DNA of 64,000 nucleotides. Source: Candidatus Zhuqueibacterota bacterium (GTDB taxonomy: Bacteria; Zhuqueibacterota; Zhuqueibacteria; Residuimicrobiales; Krinioviventaceae). The notes under the pieces were generated by a model. That model was not told the DNA's origin. It searched no databases and saw nothing but the letters and a program-made list of their open reading frames with translations. Each line of letters starts with the position of its first letter. Positions within the stretch are counted from its first letter, which is position 1. Of this stretch, positions 51,324 to 59,277 are shown one piece after another. Made by a program: the position numbers and the translations under genes. Location: NCBI GenBank assembly GCA_016928775.1, contig JAFGKD010000124.1:1-64000 (forward strand), read 5' to 3'.

Positions 51324-52265
51324 ATGAACAAAATTAGGGCACTCTTATTTTTATCCGCAGCTCTCCTCTCGTGCACGTCACATAACTCGACGATTCAATG
51401 CGTCGAAACCGACCAGGGCTTTTTGTTTACCGAAAATGGCAGCAACGTTGCTTTTTACCAGCGGGCTCCCAAATCTTATAACGGTGCCTATACGCGCAAC
51501 AATTACGTTCATCCGCTCTGGTCGCTGGCCGGCGATACGTTGACCGAGGATTATCCACCGGATCATGCCCATCATCGCGGCATCTTTTGGGCGTGGCACC
51601 AAATCTGTGTTGGCGACAAGCGTTTGGGCGACGCCTGGGAGTGCAGAGACTTTGTCTGGGATGTCGCAGATGCGACAATCGAGGATGCGGAAAACGGCGC
51701 CAAAACGTTGTCCGTTTTGGTGTTTTGGAAATCCCCGGACTTTGTCAATCAGGGCGGAGAGATGATTCCTGCAGTGAAAGAAAGCACTCGAATAACCATT
51801 TACCCCCAAAATGAACACTCTCGCAGCATTGATGTTGAAATTCAGTTGCTGGCAATGCAGGATCATGTTGAAATAGGGGGTTCAGAGGATGAAAAAGGTT
51901 ATGGTGGATTTTCACTGCGAATCAAATGCCCGGATGATTTAACATTTATCAGCTCGACCGGTGACGTCCAACCGCAAAACGAGGCTCTAGTCGCCGGCCC
52001 GTGGATAAATATGCTGGGTACGTATGACGGCGAAAACAGATCTGGAGTTGCGGTATTATGTCATCCAGCCAATCCGGAACCGATCAACAGATGGATTTTA
52101 CGCCAGGCACGTAGTATGCAAAATCCGGTGTATCCTGGACGCGAGAAAGTTCCGGTTTTAAAAGAAAACCCGACAATTTTACGATATCGAGTAATTGTGC
52201 ACAATGGCGATGCGGATGTGGGTGATTTGTATTCAGAGTATACAAAAATCTCGAAAAGATTTTAA
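51324..52265 (+). CDS. DUF6807 (PmoA-like) lipoprotein
   Basis: A 313-residue exported protein with a lipobox ALLSC (Cys17). The family pattern is clear: YTRNNYVHPLWSLAGDTLTE, DYPPDHAHHRGIFWAWHQI and a C-terminal FVAxxxHPxNP-type segment seen as VAVLCHPANPEPINRWILR. These 'PmoA' proteins of Bacteroidota and Planctomycetota occur in carbohydrate-degradation loci and have no proven enzymatic activity. It lies 53 bp after sulfatase 1, suggesting a small catabolic unit. Confidence 0.82.
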   Translation: MNKIRALLFLSAALLSCTSHNSTIQCVETDQGFLFTENGSNVAFYQRAPKSYNGAYTRNNYVHPLWSLAGDTLTEDYPPDHAHHRGIFWAWHQICVGDKRLGDAWECRDFVWDVADATIEDAENGAKTLSVLVFWKSPDFVNQGGEMIPAVKESTRITIYPQNEHSRSIDVEIQLLAMQDHVEIGGSEDEKGYGGFSLRIKCPDDLTFISSTGDVQPQNEALVAGPWINMLGTYDGENRSGVAVLCHPANPEPINRWILRQARSMQNPVYPGREKVPVLKENPTILRYRVIVHNGDADVGDLYSEYTKISKRF

Positions 52266-52274
52266 ATTTTTCTC

Positions 52275-52303
52275 TTGACATTGAGCGAATAGGCAGATAT
52301 ATT
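52275..52303 (+). promoter_or_regulatory. Strong sigma-70-type promoter of khpA
   Basis: TTGACA (52275-52280), exactly 17 bases, TATATT (52298-52303). The khpA ATG is at 52441, giving a leader of about 130 bases. Confidence 0.65.
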
Positions 52304-52309
52304 TAATTT

Positions 52310-52440
52310 AACTAAGTTTAGTAAAGTTAGTGACCCCCTCAAACGAAAGGAGAAATGGGGAGTGGGTTAGCCGTTTGATCTTCACTGATGCAAAGCTCAG
52401 TTCTACTATAAAAAATGAACCAAGTATATAAGGAAACGAT
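52310..52440 (+). promoter_or_regulatory. khpA mRNA leader with mini-ORF
   Basis: The leader holds a near-perfect ribosome binding site (AAAGGAG, 52347-52353) just before ATG 52355, opening a seven-residue reading frame MGSGLAV that stops at 52376-52378. The AGG sequence can also pair with an upstream CCCCCTC (about 52333-52340). A second weak AAGGA site near 52431 serves khpA itself. This may be a leader peptide or a structured RNA control region. Confidence 0.35.
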
Positions 52441-52671
52441 ATGAAAGAGTTCGTGGAGTACATCGTGAAGCACTTGGTTGATAACCCCGAGGCCGTTAAA
52501 GTATCTGAGGTTGTGGGGGAGACAACCGTTGTCTATGAATTAAAAGTAGACCAGCCGGACATGGGAAAGGTAATCGGCAAAAACGGTCGAACAGCACATG
52601 CTATTCGCGTTCTTTTGAGCGCTGTCGCTCGAAAAGCCGGCAAACATGCAACTCTGGAGATTTTAGAGTAG
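52441..52671 (+). CDS. khpA: KH-domain RNA-binding protein KhpA
   Basis: A 76-residue single KH domain protein. The RNA-binding GxxG loop is G46-K-N-G49 in [13 protein letters not shown], preceded by KVDQPDMGK. KhpA/KhpB pairs bind many RNAs and affect cell division and elongation in Firmicutes. In many genomes khpA lies between rpsP and rimM, but here it stands alone behind its own promoter and is closed by a terminator. Confidence 0.93.
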   Translation: MKEFVEYIVKHLVDNPEAVKVSEVVGETTVVYELKVDQPDMGKVIGKNGRTAHAIRVLLSAVARKAGKHATLEILE

Positions 52672-52738
52672 AGTATCCGCTCTATTATAATTCAACAAGA
52701 GGGGCCACAGCTTTTTCTCAGGAGGCCAGTAGTGTTTC

Positions 52739-52770
52739 AAATCCATCACCCCCGCAGTGATGGATTTTTT
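52739..52770. terminator. Intrinsic terminator between khpA and rlmH
   Basis: AAATCCATCAC (52739-52749), seven-base loop, GTGATGGATTTTTT (52757-52770). It serves khpA on the plus strand and, since its last bases reach the rlmH stop (52769), may also act for the convergent minus-strand operon. Confidence 0.88.
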
Positions 52771-53236
52771 ATTTGTGATATTTTTCACCTCGTAATATTG
52801 AAAACGCTCGATAGATTTGCTCCAATACCATCACAGCAGCTAATTCATGCGGGAATGTCATTTTTGAGAATGAAATGATGGCATCCGCCCTCTGTTTGAC
52901 AATGTCATGAACACCCAATGGCCCGCCAATGATAAAGATGAGCTGCTTTCGACTCTCGACAGCCACACGGTTGAGCACTTGGGAAAATTCTTTTGACGAA
53001 TATTGTCTTCCTTTCCGATCCAAAACGACAACAAAATCCGATCCAGACACTTTTTCCAGAATTTTACTGCCTTCCCGATTTTTGATAACAGCCTCTGAAA
53101 GGCTTTTAATTTTTTCCGGCTTTATCTGGACAAATTCCGCCGGGGAATAGTAATTGATGCGCTTGAGGTACATATTTGCCAGTGCATTTAAACTGCTGTT
53201 GTCAACTTTGCCGGCGATAATAATTTGTATTTTCAT
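52769..53236 (-). CDS. rlmH: 23S rRNA (pseudouridine1915-N3)-methyltransferase
   Basis: A 155-residue SPOUT methyltransferase acting on helix 69 of 23S rRNA in the assembled ribosome. Conserved parts: the start MKIQIIIAGK, IIGGPLGVHD (SAM-binding knot, G104-G105-P106), SKMTFPHELAAVMVLEQIYR and the invariant end ILRGEKYHK. Typical length. It lies 7 bp after the transporter gene, so it is likely co-transcribed although functionally unrelated. Confidence 0.97.
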   Translation of the reverse strand: MKIQIIIAGKVDNSSLNALANMYLKRINYYSPAEFVQIKPEKIKSLSEAVIKNREGSKILEKVSGSDFVVVLDRKGRQYSSKEFSQVLNRVAVESRKQLIFIIGGPLGVHDIVKQRADAIISFSKMTFPHELAAVMVLEQIYRAFSILRGEKYHK

Positions 53237-53243
53237 GATTTTT

Positions 53244-56087
53244 TCAGTTTGATTTGTTTGTATTTCGATTCAACAATCCGATCGCGCCGGGCAAAACGAC
53301 GAGAGTTGCCAAAAAGCACGCTGCGACGCCGACAAACAATGCAGCGCCAAGGTGGCCAAAGCCTCGCCAGATAGAAAAAATGAGTGATCCAAATGCCAAC
53401 ATTGTTGTCAATGAGGTGAGGAGGATCGCCTTGCCAGTGCTGGAAAAAACAGTCAAAATGTTTTTTCGGTCTTCACTTATCCATCGGTGCATAATGTGCA
53501 CGCCGTCATCAATGCCGATGCCCAGAATCATCGGCAATCCCATCACATTCATAACAGTGAATTGTTGCCGAGTCAGGTACATCAATCCAACCATCCAGAT
53601 GACGCCAATGGCCAGGGGTGTCATGGCAAGCAATGCGTATCCCGGCTTGCCAAAATCAATCCATAACAGGATAAAAACGATGACGATCGTAAAAAGCATG
53701 GCGGTACGTCCGTCGCGACCAATAACCTGAATCAATGCGCGAAAGACCGGCGGCATACCGGTAGCGCGATCCGTCACGCGTTCGATATCATCAGTAAATT
53801 GATTTAAAAACCGGGCATCTTGCCAAATATTTCCAGCCGGAAAAATAGTGATGAGAAATTGGTCACGTTTGTTATTACTGAATTGATCCAGAATATCCTC
53901 CGGCAAATCGCTCAAGGTAATGGGCTCAGCATGACACATACGCACAACCGAAGCTTTGAAACGCGGGGCAAAATCTCGCTGGAACTTGTCAAAGATATCG
54001 GCGACCGTCTCGTACTCCTCCAGCGTGCGCAATAAATCAGCGATTTTGTTCATGCTGTTTACGTCCTCGGGATCACCGACAATGGTTTGACATTTGTTAT
54101 CGACTTTGTCCTGGCCGCCAATAAAAGCCATATCTTGCATTTCCATTATGTTGAATTGTAATCTTTGTAATTCATTACGAAATTGCTCAAAGCCACCTCG
54201 CGGCAGTCTACTTTGAATAGATGCATTCTGCATTTCATTTTTTATCTCAACGATGAGAGGACGTCGCTCCTGTTGCTGTGCCGGAGAGGGCAAATAGTTC
54301 GAAATATCATCCACCATGGCAACAGATGAAAAATCTTTGCACCCTTGAGCGAGCCGGCGCGATTCTTCCGGAGTTTCGGCTGTAATGAGAGCATAATCCA
54401 TGCTCAAATCGAATTTGTTCAGGACGGTATCTTGCAGTGTAATCGAGGTGAGGCCTTTGGGTTCAATATTGAGATAGTTATAGTCAAAGGTCATTTTGGA
54501 CGACAGCCATGCCATTGCACATGTGACGAGCAGGGCAGCAAAAAGCGTAAAGCCATAGTGGTTACACAGCCAGTTGGAAAGTGCGCCAAGTGAACGAAAA
54601 GAAATATCGCGACTTTTTTGCGGTGATGCTTTGAGTTTTGTGCGAAGCCATGCCCACATTCGTTCTTTAAAAACAAGCAGCGGTGGCAGTAATAAAAAAG
54701 TTGCCAATAAAATTGACAACAGGCCGAAACCGGTGACTAGGCCCATCTCTTTCATGCCGCGAGAATGACTCACCAAAAGTGTTAAAAAGGCAACTGCTGT
54801 AGTCAGGGCACCGGTGAGCACCCCTTTGCCACTTTTTGTAAAAGTATATTGCATGGCATCAGCGATCGAGCCTCCGGCAGCACGGCGTTCCGAAAAGCTG
54901 GCGATGAGATGGATGGCAAAATCAATGCCGAGGCCAAACAAGATCACCATCATCATTTGCGTCATGATATTGAGCTGGCCGACAATCAACGCGGTGACTC
55001 CAACAGCCCATAAAACACCAATCATCAATGTAAAAATAGCCAACAAGGGGGCAAACCACATACGAAATGAAATGATGAGTAAAATCAAAATCGCGATCAC
55101 AGCGATAAGACTGGTGGTACCCAGGCTTTGCTCGGAATAAATCATTTCGTCGCGTGAAATAGCTAAAAAACCGGTCATGCCAGCCTGAACGTCTGGAAAG
55201 TCGTCCGCCATGTCTGTTAACAGGACCTCAACCGCTTCCACCGCTGCCACAACGAGGTCGATGTCTGTGAGAGAAAAGTTCGGAATAGCGTTGAGCACAA
55301 GCCCTTGTTGATCGTAAGAGAGAAAATAGGGATCACCAAACAACAAAAAGTCGACAGTCTGCTCAACATCTTTTTCAGACACCTGTTGCCGGTCCGCGAT
55401 TTTCTGCAAAAAGGCAATAAAGTTTTCGATACCATCGAGCGTTTTGACCGCGCCATCCTCTTTTTCGCGTGAAGAAATGGACTCCTGGCGACCAATATAT
55501 TCTTTTTCAAAGGCGTTGTTATAATTGGTGAGTAATTCGGTCAAATTCGGACTGTAAAAAATATCCTTGAGATTTTCCAGATCCTGTTTTTTTATCAGCA
55601 TCATCGCATGATTACGAAGAAAATCCATATTGAGTTTGTAATCGACGCGCTGGAACAATTTACGATCTTTTCCGCCTTGCAGCTCCCGGATTTGCCGTTC
55701 GAGATCGCTCGTATCTTTGCCTCTGGATCGCCGTTTTTTTATTTTCTCCTGGAGCTTTGTCACGTCCGTTTCAATTTCAGCATTTTTCCTGGCATTCACG
55801 GCATTCACAATGTTGGGCGCCAATTCATCGGCAAACTTTTTAATGCGCTTTTCCTCACCCTGAACAACGATGGTCAAGCTCGTTGACGTTTTGAATTCTT
55901 GAATAATTTTGTTGAATTGAATAGTGCGAGGATCATCACTCGGTAACAAATCAGACCAACGCATGGTGACAGATAGTTGCGATGCGGCAAATGCGAGCAA
56001 AACTGTCAATATGATAACGATCAGAAACATCTTCCAGGGATGCTCGGCATGCAGTCGCGCCAATCGAATCAGTAATACCTCTCTCAT
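53244..56087 (-). CDS. MMPL/RND-family transporter
   Basis: A 947-residue inner-membrane transporter with two halves, each a helix followed by a large periplasmic domain and five further helices. The first half has a 110-residue coiled-coil-like insert (about 105-160, LQEKIKKRRSRGKDTSDLER). Sterol-sensing-domain-type helices read FGLGIDFAIHLIASFSERRA and LGIGIDDGVHIMHRWISEDR, with the GxxxD motifs used in proton coupling. The family exports lipids (MmpL, HpnN). The operon partners, LolA-like and outer-membrane proteins, suggest moving a lipid or lipoprotein to the outer membrane. GGAGA lies before the ATG. Confidence 0.88.
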   Translation of the reverse strand: MREVLLIRLARLHAEHPWKMFLIVIILTVLLAFAASQLSVTMRWSDLLPSDDPRTIQFNKIIQEFKTSTSLTIVVQGEEKRIKKFADELAPNIVNAVNARKNAEIETDVTKLQEKIKKRRSRGKDTSDLERQIRELQGGKDRKLFQRVDYKLNMDFLRNHAMMLIKKQDLENLKDIFYSPNLTELLTNYNNAFEKEYIGRQESISSREKEDGAVKTLDGIENFIAFLQKIADRQQVSEKDVEQTVDFLLFGDPYFLSYDQQGLVLNAIPNFSLTDIDLVVAAVEAVEVLLTDMADDFPDVQAGMTGFLAISRDEMIYSEQSLGTTSLIAVIAILILLIISFRMWFAPLLAIFTLMIGVLWAVGVTALIVGQLNIMTQMMMVILFGLGIDFAIHLIASFSERRAAGGSIADAMQYTFTKSGKGVLTGALTTAVAFLTLLVSHSRGMKEMGLVTGFGLLSILLATFLLLPPLLVFKERMWAWLRTKLKASPQKSRDISFRSLGALSNWLCNHYGFTLFAALLVTCAMAWLSSKMTFDYNYLNIEPKGLTSITLQDTVLNKFDLSMDYALITAETPEESRRLAQGCKDFSSVAMVDDISNYLPSPAQQQERRPLIVEIKNEMQNASIQSRLPRGGFEQFRNELQRLQFNIMEMQDMAFIGGQDKVDNKCQTIVGDPEDVNSMNKIADLLRTLEEYETVADIFDKFQRDFAPRFKASVVRMCHAEPITLSDLPEDILDQFSNNKRDQFLITIFPAGNIWQDARFLNQFTDDIERVTDRATGMPPVFRALIQVIGRDGRTAMLFTIVIVFILLWIDFGKPGYALLAMTPLAIGVIWMVGLMYLTRQQFTVMNVMGLPMILGIGIDDGVHIMHRWISEDRKNILTVFSSTGKAILLTSLTTMLAFGSLIFSIWRGFGHLGAALFVGVAACFLATLVVLPGAIGLLNRNTNKSN

Positions 56088-56103
56088 AGCGTCTCCATAT
56101 CAG

Positions 56104-57348
56104 TTAAAAAAAAACTCGCAATCGAATCATGCCGCCATTGCCAAGATTGGCGGCATAAGCCCTGCCATCTGTGCCCGTATTCATATTCAAATAAACGGTC
56201 AATTCAACGTCCTGGAACAGACTCCAGGTCATCATCGGAACCAAAGTGGCACTGCCGTCCGAGACACTCTGAATGACCATTATACCGAGATTGAAAAGAT
56301 CAGTGACGGGATAGTTAATGAGACCAAAAAAGTTGTCACGGCTCATGCTTTTTGTTTCAGTCGAAAAATACCACATCCAGTGATTGAGCGTATAGTCCTC
56401 CCAATGATCAGGAAGGAGCGTGTTACGATAAAACTCGCCCATAAGATAGAGTCCCGAGTTGAAGGTGTAATCGAGACCGGCGACAAGTTCCCAAAAGTTA
56501 TGCATGTCTTTGAGCCCCATACCTTCTCGGAGATCAATGAACGTATAGCCCCCTTCAGCCCACACACCGAGTCCTAAAAGTTCACCGACGAGATCCCCGC
56601 CCAGCATGTGCCGTTGGTAGCGACTCAATGCAGCATTGGGATCGGCGATTGCAGCGGGATTCAAATAATCTGTGCGCTGCCAGGAATTTCGGATACCAAG
56701 AATAGAAAAATCAAAATGGCCAATGCGGCTTTTGAGCTTGAGCATAACACCACTATCCTCGATTTCTGCGCCGGGAGAAAAATAGCTGTCAACCGTTAAT
56801 GATGAAGTGAGTTGAGATTCCAAACGAATCGCGTTATGCCCCGTTTGTTCATATGTTGGATCAAGAACGTCTTTGACATTAAAGTGATCGGTTGGATTCC
56901 ACGTATAGCCTGTGCCCATACCTAATTGTTGTTTGCCAATCGTAATATCCGTTTTTTTATAGGCAATTTTCGCGTATGCATTGTCCAGAAAGATACGATC
57001 GGGTCGTGGCACAGGAATCGGTCCGCTCCACTGGGCCAAATCGCCAAAATAGAATGTAAAGTATTCGTGCATAAACTCCGGGATTTGCGATGCAATCCGC
57101 TGTGGCAAATAGTCCACAAGATTCCATTCTGTTTTGCCGTGATAGCTGACATAGTTGACATTGGCCCCGAACGAGACAGTGGCAAGCTCCTTGCTCATAT
57201 CGAGCCGCAACTTGTTGGATGCCAGGTTGTAATAACGATCCCCCATCTTGACGCCCAGGAGCTGCGGCTCGTAATAGCCGAAAATCTCTAATTGCTGTGA
57301 GAGCAGCATCACGGGGAAAATAATTAAAAGTAGAACAGACTTTATCAT
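56104..57348 (-). CDS. Probable outer-membrane beta-barrel protein
   Basis: A 414-residue secreted protein with signal peptide (about 1-18, SVLLLIIFPVMLLSQQ) and a succession of amphipathic strands with aromatic girdles, such as YVSYHGKTEWNLVDYL, FDFSILGIRNSWQRTDYL and LWYFSTETK-type turns, ending in IRLRVFF with a terminal Phe, as many barrels do. It starts inside the LolA-like stop (ATGA overlap), so the two are translationally coupled. Porin-like; the cargo is unknown. Confidence 0.75.
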   Translation of the reverse strand: MIKSVLLLIIFPVMLLSQQLEIFGYYEPQLLGVKMGDRYYNLASNKLRLDMSKELATVSFGANVNYVSYHGKTEWNLVDYLPQRIASQIPEFMHEYFTFYFGDLAQWSGPIPVPRPDRIFLDNAYAKIAYKKTDITIGKQQLGMGTGYTWNPTDHFNVKDVLDPTYEQTGHNAIRLESQLTSSLTVDSYFSPGAEIEDSGVMLKLKSRIGHFDFSILGIRNSWQRTDYLNPAAIADPNAALSRYQRHMLGGDLVGELLGLGVWAEGGYTFIDLREGMGLKDMHNFWELVAGLDYTFNSGLYLMGEFYRNTLLPDHWEDYTLNHWMWYFSTETKSMSRDNFFGLINYPVTDLFNLGIMVIQSVSDGSATLVPMMTWSLFQDVELTVYLNMNTGTDGRAYAANLGNGGMIRLRVFF

Positions 57349-58094
57349 TTTTTCAGTCCTCGTTCCGTAAACAGCTCATCGTCAAGTGGCACGTTATACT
57401 TGACTTTTTTGATTTCAACAGTGGTGCTCGTATTATCGCTGTGATTGTGCATGATCATGCGCATAGCCGTCGGCACACCATCGATAATCTGGATATTCGA
57501 TTGCGACAGTGTTTTCAAGAGACGGTCTGGATTTTTATCATCATAATAGTCGATTATCAGCGGCACATAATCGCTTTTGCGCACCCACACAATCAATCTG
57601 GAATAAGAGATGTCGGCCCGGGGGTTGCGCGTCAGTTCAACCACGTAGCAGTCGTAGCCGGCCTTATTTTCTTCATCTATCAGTTGCGCATTATAGTCAG
57701 TGGTAAATGAATCACCCGAGCCCAGGTCTTCATTGGAAAAATCACTACCCTCAAATTTTTGCTTTTTTGCATGTGTGGCCAATTTCCGGACGCGCTGGGT
57801 GCGCGGGAAATAAGCCCAGATGTCATCCGCCTGATTCAACATGAGCATTTTTTGTCCCTTTACGCGACTCGGTGCCTGGTAGATGATCAAATTTTTTTCA
57901 CCAAAATTTACACTATAGGACAAGTATTCAAATGTGCGTTCCTGGCCGGATGAAGTGATGATTGTCATGGTCATCGTCACCTCACTCGACTCCTGGTTCA
58001 TCAGATCGTTTACTTTATTGATAATTTGCGCGCCCGTTTTTTCTTGCGAAAAAGCCAGGAGCGGTAGCATTAAAATTAGAATGAAATATTTCAT
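57345..58094 (-). CDS. LolA-like outer-membrane lipoprotein-sorting protein
   Basis: A 249-residue periplasmic protein with signal peptide MKYFILILMLPLLAFSQE. The mature part follows the LolA-superfamily plan: LIIYQAPSRVKGQKMLMLNQ, DDIWAYFPRTQRVRKLATHA, YDCYVVELTRNPRADISYSR, VPLIIDYYDD. This is the 'outer membrane lipoprotein-sorting protein' group found beside RND/MMPL transporters and likely carries a lipidic substrate across the periplasm. The start is set at the ATG at 58094, with GTGAGGT just upstream. Confidence 0.85.
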   Translation of the reverse strand: MKYFILILMLPLLAFSQEKTGAQIINKVNDLMNQESSEVTMTMTIITSSGQERTFEYLSYSVNFGEKNLIIYQAPSRVKGQKMLMLNQADDIWAYFPRTQRVRKLATHAKKQKFEGSDFSNEDLGSGDSFTTDYNAQLIDEENKAGYDCYVVELTRNPRADISYSRLIVWVRKSDYVPLIIDYYDDKNPDRLLKTLSQSNIQIIDGVPTAMRMIMHNHSDNTSTTVEIKKVKYNVPLDDELFTERGLKK

Positions 58095-58101
58095 ATATAC
58101 C

Positions 58102-58407
58102 TCACTTGACACTTTTGATAATTTCTTCCAAAAGACTCAAATAATGTTCAAATGCCTTGCGTCCTTTGTCAGTCACGCTTAACGTGGTTCTCGGTTTGTT
58201 ATTCACAAACGTTTTTTTAGATTTGATAAATTGATTGTTCTCCAGGACTTTGATATGCACGCTCAGGTTGCCGCGCGTCACGTCCAGCGTGTTCACCAAA
58301 TCTGTAAAACTGACCTCATGCTCGGACGCCAAAAGCGCTGACATGATACCGAGGCGAACGCGATCATGAAAAATTTTATCCAGCTTTTTGGTCAGATCGA
58401 CAGGCAT
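58102..58407 (-). CDS. Winged-helix transcriptional regulator (ArsR/MarR-like)
   Basis: A 101-residue DNA-binding protein. Its core is a winged helix: LDKIFHDRVRLGIMSALLAS, EVSFTDLVNTLDVTRGNLSV with recognition helix TRGNLSVHIKVLENNQFI, then the wing KKTFVNNKPRTTLSVTDKG. It matches the HTH_27 type, small regulators of 90-110 residues. It is the first gene of the operon with LolA-like, barrel and MMPL proteins, and a striking palindrome lies 37-69 bases upstream, so autoregulation is likely. Confidence 0.85.
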   Translation of the reverse strand: MPVDLTKKLDKIFHDRVRLGIMSALLASEHEVSFTDLVNTLDVTRGNLSVHIKVLENNQFIKSKKTFVNNKPRTTLSVTDKGRKAFEHYLSLLEEIIKSVK

Positions 58408-58443
58408 ATTTTCACATCATTTCATTGCTTCAATGGCATATTT

Positions 58444-58476
58444 TTTAAACATGTTTGCAAAACAAACATGTTTAAA
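58444..58476 (-). promoter_or_regulatory. Operator candidate: paired AAACATGTTT palindromes
   Basis: TTTAAACATGTTTG (58444-58457), spacer CAAAA, CAAACATGTTTAAA (58463-58476). The 14-base arms are exact reverse complements, and each contains its own palindrome AAACATGTTT, so the site looks like two adjacent dimer sites 19 bases apart. It sits 37 bases upstream of the regulator gene. A TTGACA lies on the minus strand about 24 bases further upstream (58497-58502). Confidence 0.7.
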
Positions 58477-58604
58477 GTTATCATAAATATTCATAATGTC
58501 AAGAATCAATTGACAAAGAATTTCTAATTCTTTTTGACATTGGATAAAAAAACATTATCTTTTTGTATTATTCACGAGAGGGATTTGTCAAAAATGGAGT
58601 GTAT

Positions 58605-58835
58605 ATGCCGGCAACTGCAAAATCTGAGCGTACTAAAAAAACCTTTCAACCCCTGCAAGTTATGGGATACTTTTGGCTGGTACTTGGGATTGTTGTACTG
58701 GTCGGCAGCTTTTTCATCAAGGAAACACCCTATGTGCCGCAGATTCGTGGCGTCGTCACGAATATTATTGCCGGTTCGATTCTATTTATCATTGGCTTGT
58801 TGTCTATCCTTCGCGGCAAGACAACAAAAAAATAA
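58605..58835 (+). CDS. Small two-helix membrane protein
   Basis: A 76-residue protein starting at ATG 58605 with GGAG upstream; an upstream frame to 58563 begins at TTG without support. Basic N-terminus (ATAKSERTKKTFQPLQ), helix MGYFWLVLGIVVLVGSFF, then VVTNIIAGSILFIIGLLSIL and a basic end. No known family is recognised. It is divergent from the regulator operon and shares its intergenic region, including the palindrome. Confidence 0.65.
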   Translation: MPATAKSERTKKTFQPLQVMGYFWLVLGIVVLVGSFFIKETPYVPQIRGVVTNIIAGSILFIIGLLSILRGKTTKK

Positions 58836-58968
58836 CCAGTTCAAAGTAAACTGACTCGGGATGAATACGCAATGTGTCTACCGCCGAGCACGACAAAACC
58901 GGAGTATCAAACCCGAAGAAACAATCGCTCGATGATTTGATGATTTACAATACGTTAGAGGAAGAGAC

Positions 58969-59190
58969 ATGAGTAAAGATGCCATAAATGCCGGCGTGAC
59001 CAGCTCCAAAATCAAGTTCTGCGATCTCCGTTGCGAACACGCTGAATTCCCCAGGCAGGAGCATATGGATGGTGCTAATAGCTGTCGGACATTTGCCGCC
59101 TTGTGGTGCCGTGAGCTGCAACAGATCGTCAGCAAAAATGCACCATGCGCGGTGCTGTACGGCAAACGGCGACCAAAATCGACTCTTTGA
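58969..59190 (+). CDS. Small cysteine-rich protein, possible zinc binder
   Basis: A 73-residue ORF with GAGGAAGAG just before ATG 58969. Cysteines C18, C22, C39, C47 and C60 occur in an ordered pattern (KFCDLRCEHAEFP ... SCRTFAALWC ... APC), with a PRQEHMDGANSCRTF segment that looks conserved-protein-like. The spacing would suit a structural metal site. No named family recalled. The RmlD-like gene begins 87 bp later. Confidence 0.5.
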   Translation: MSKDAINAGVTSSKIKFCDLRCEHAEFPRQEHMDGANSCRTFAALWCRELQQIVSKNAPCAVLYGKRRPKSTL

Positions 59191-59277
59191 CGATCATTGC
59201 GCGCTTCAACTGTCCCGCAGTTCACGCTTTTATCCCCAAGAGACCAAAAGAGATGATATCTAACTTGAGTTTAAAAC

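Noticed and set aside
52676-52770. tRNA-like T-arm (GTTTCAAATCC) near the khpA terminator
   Set aside because: The flanking stems do not pair as a cloverleaf and the sequence is better explained by the AAATCCATCAC/GTGATGGATTT terminator hairpin.
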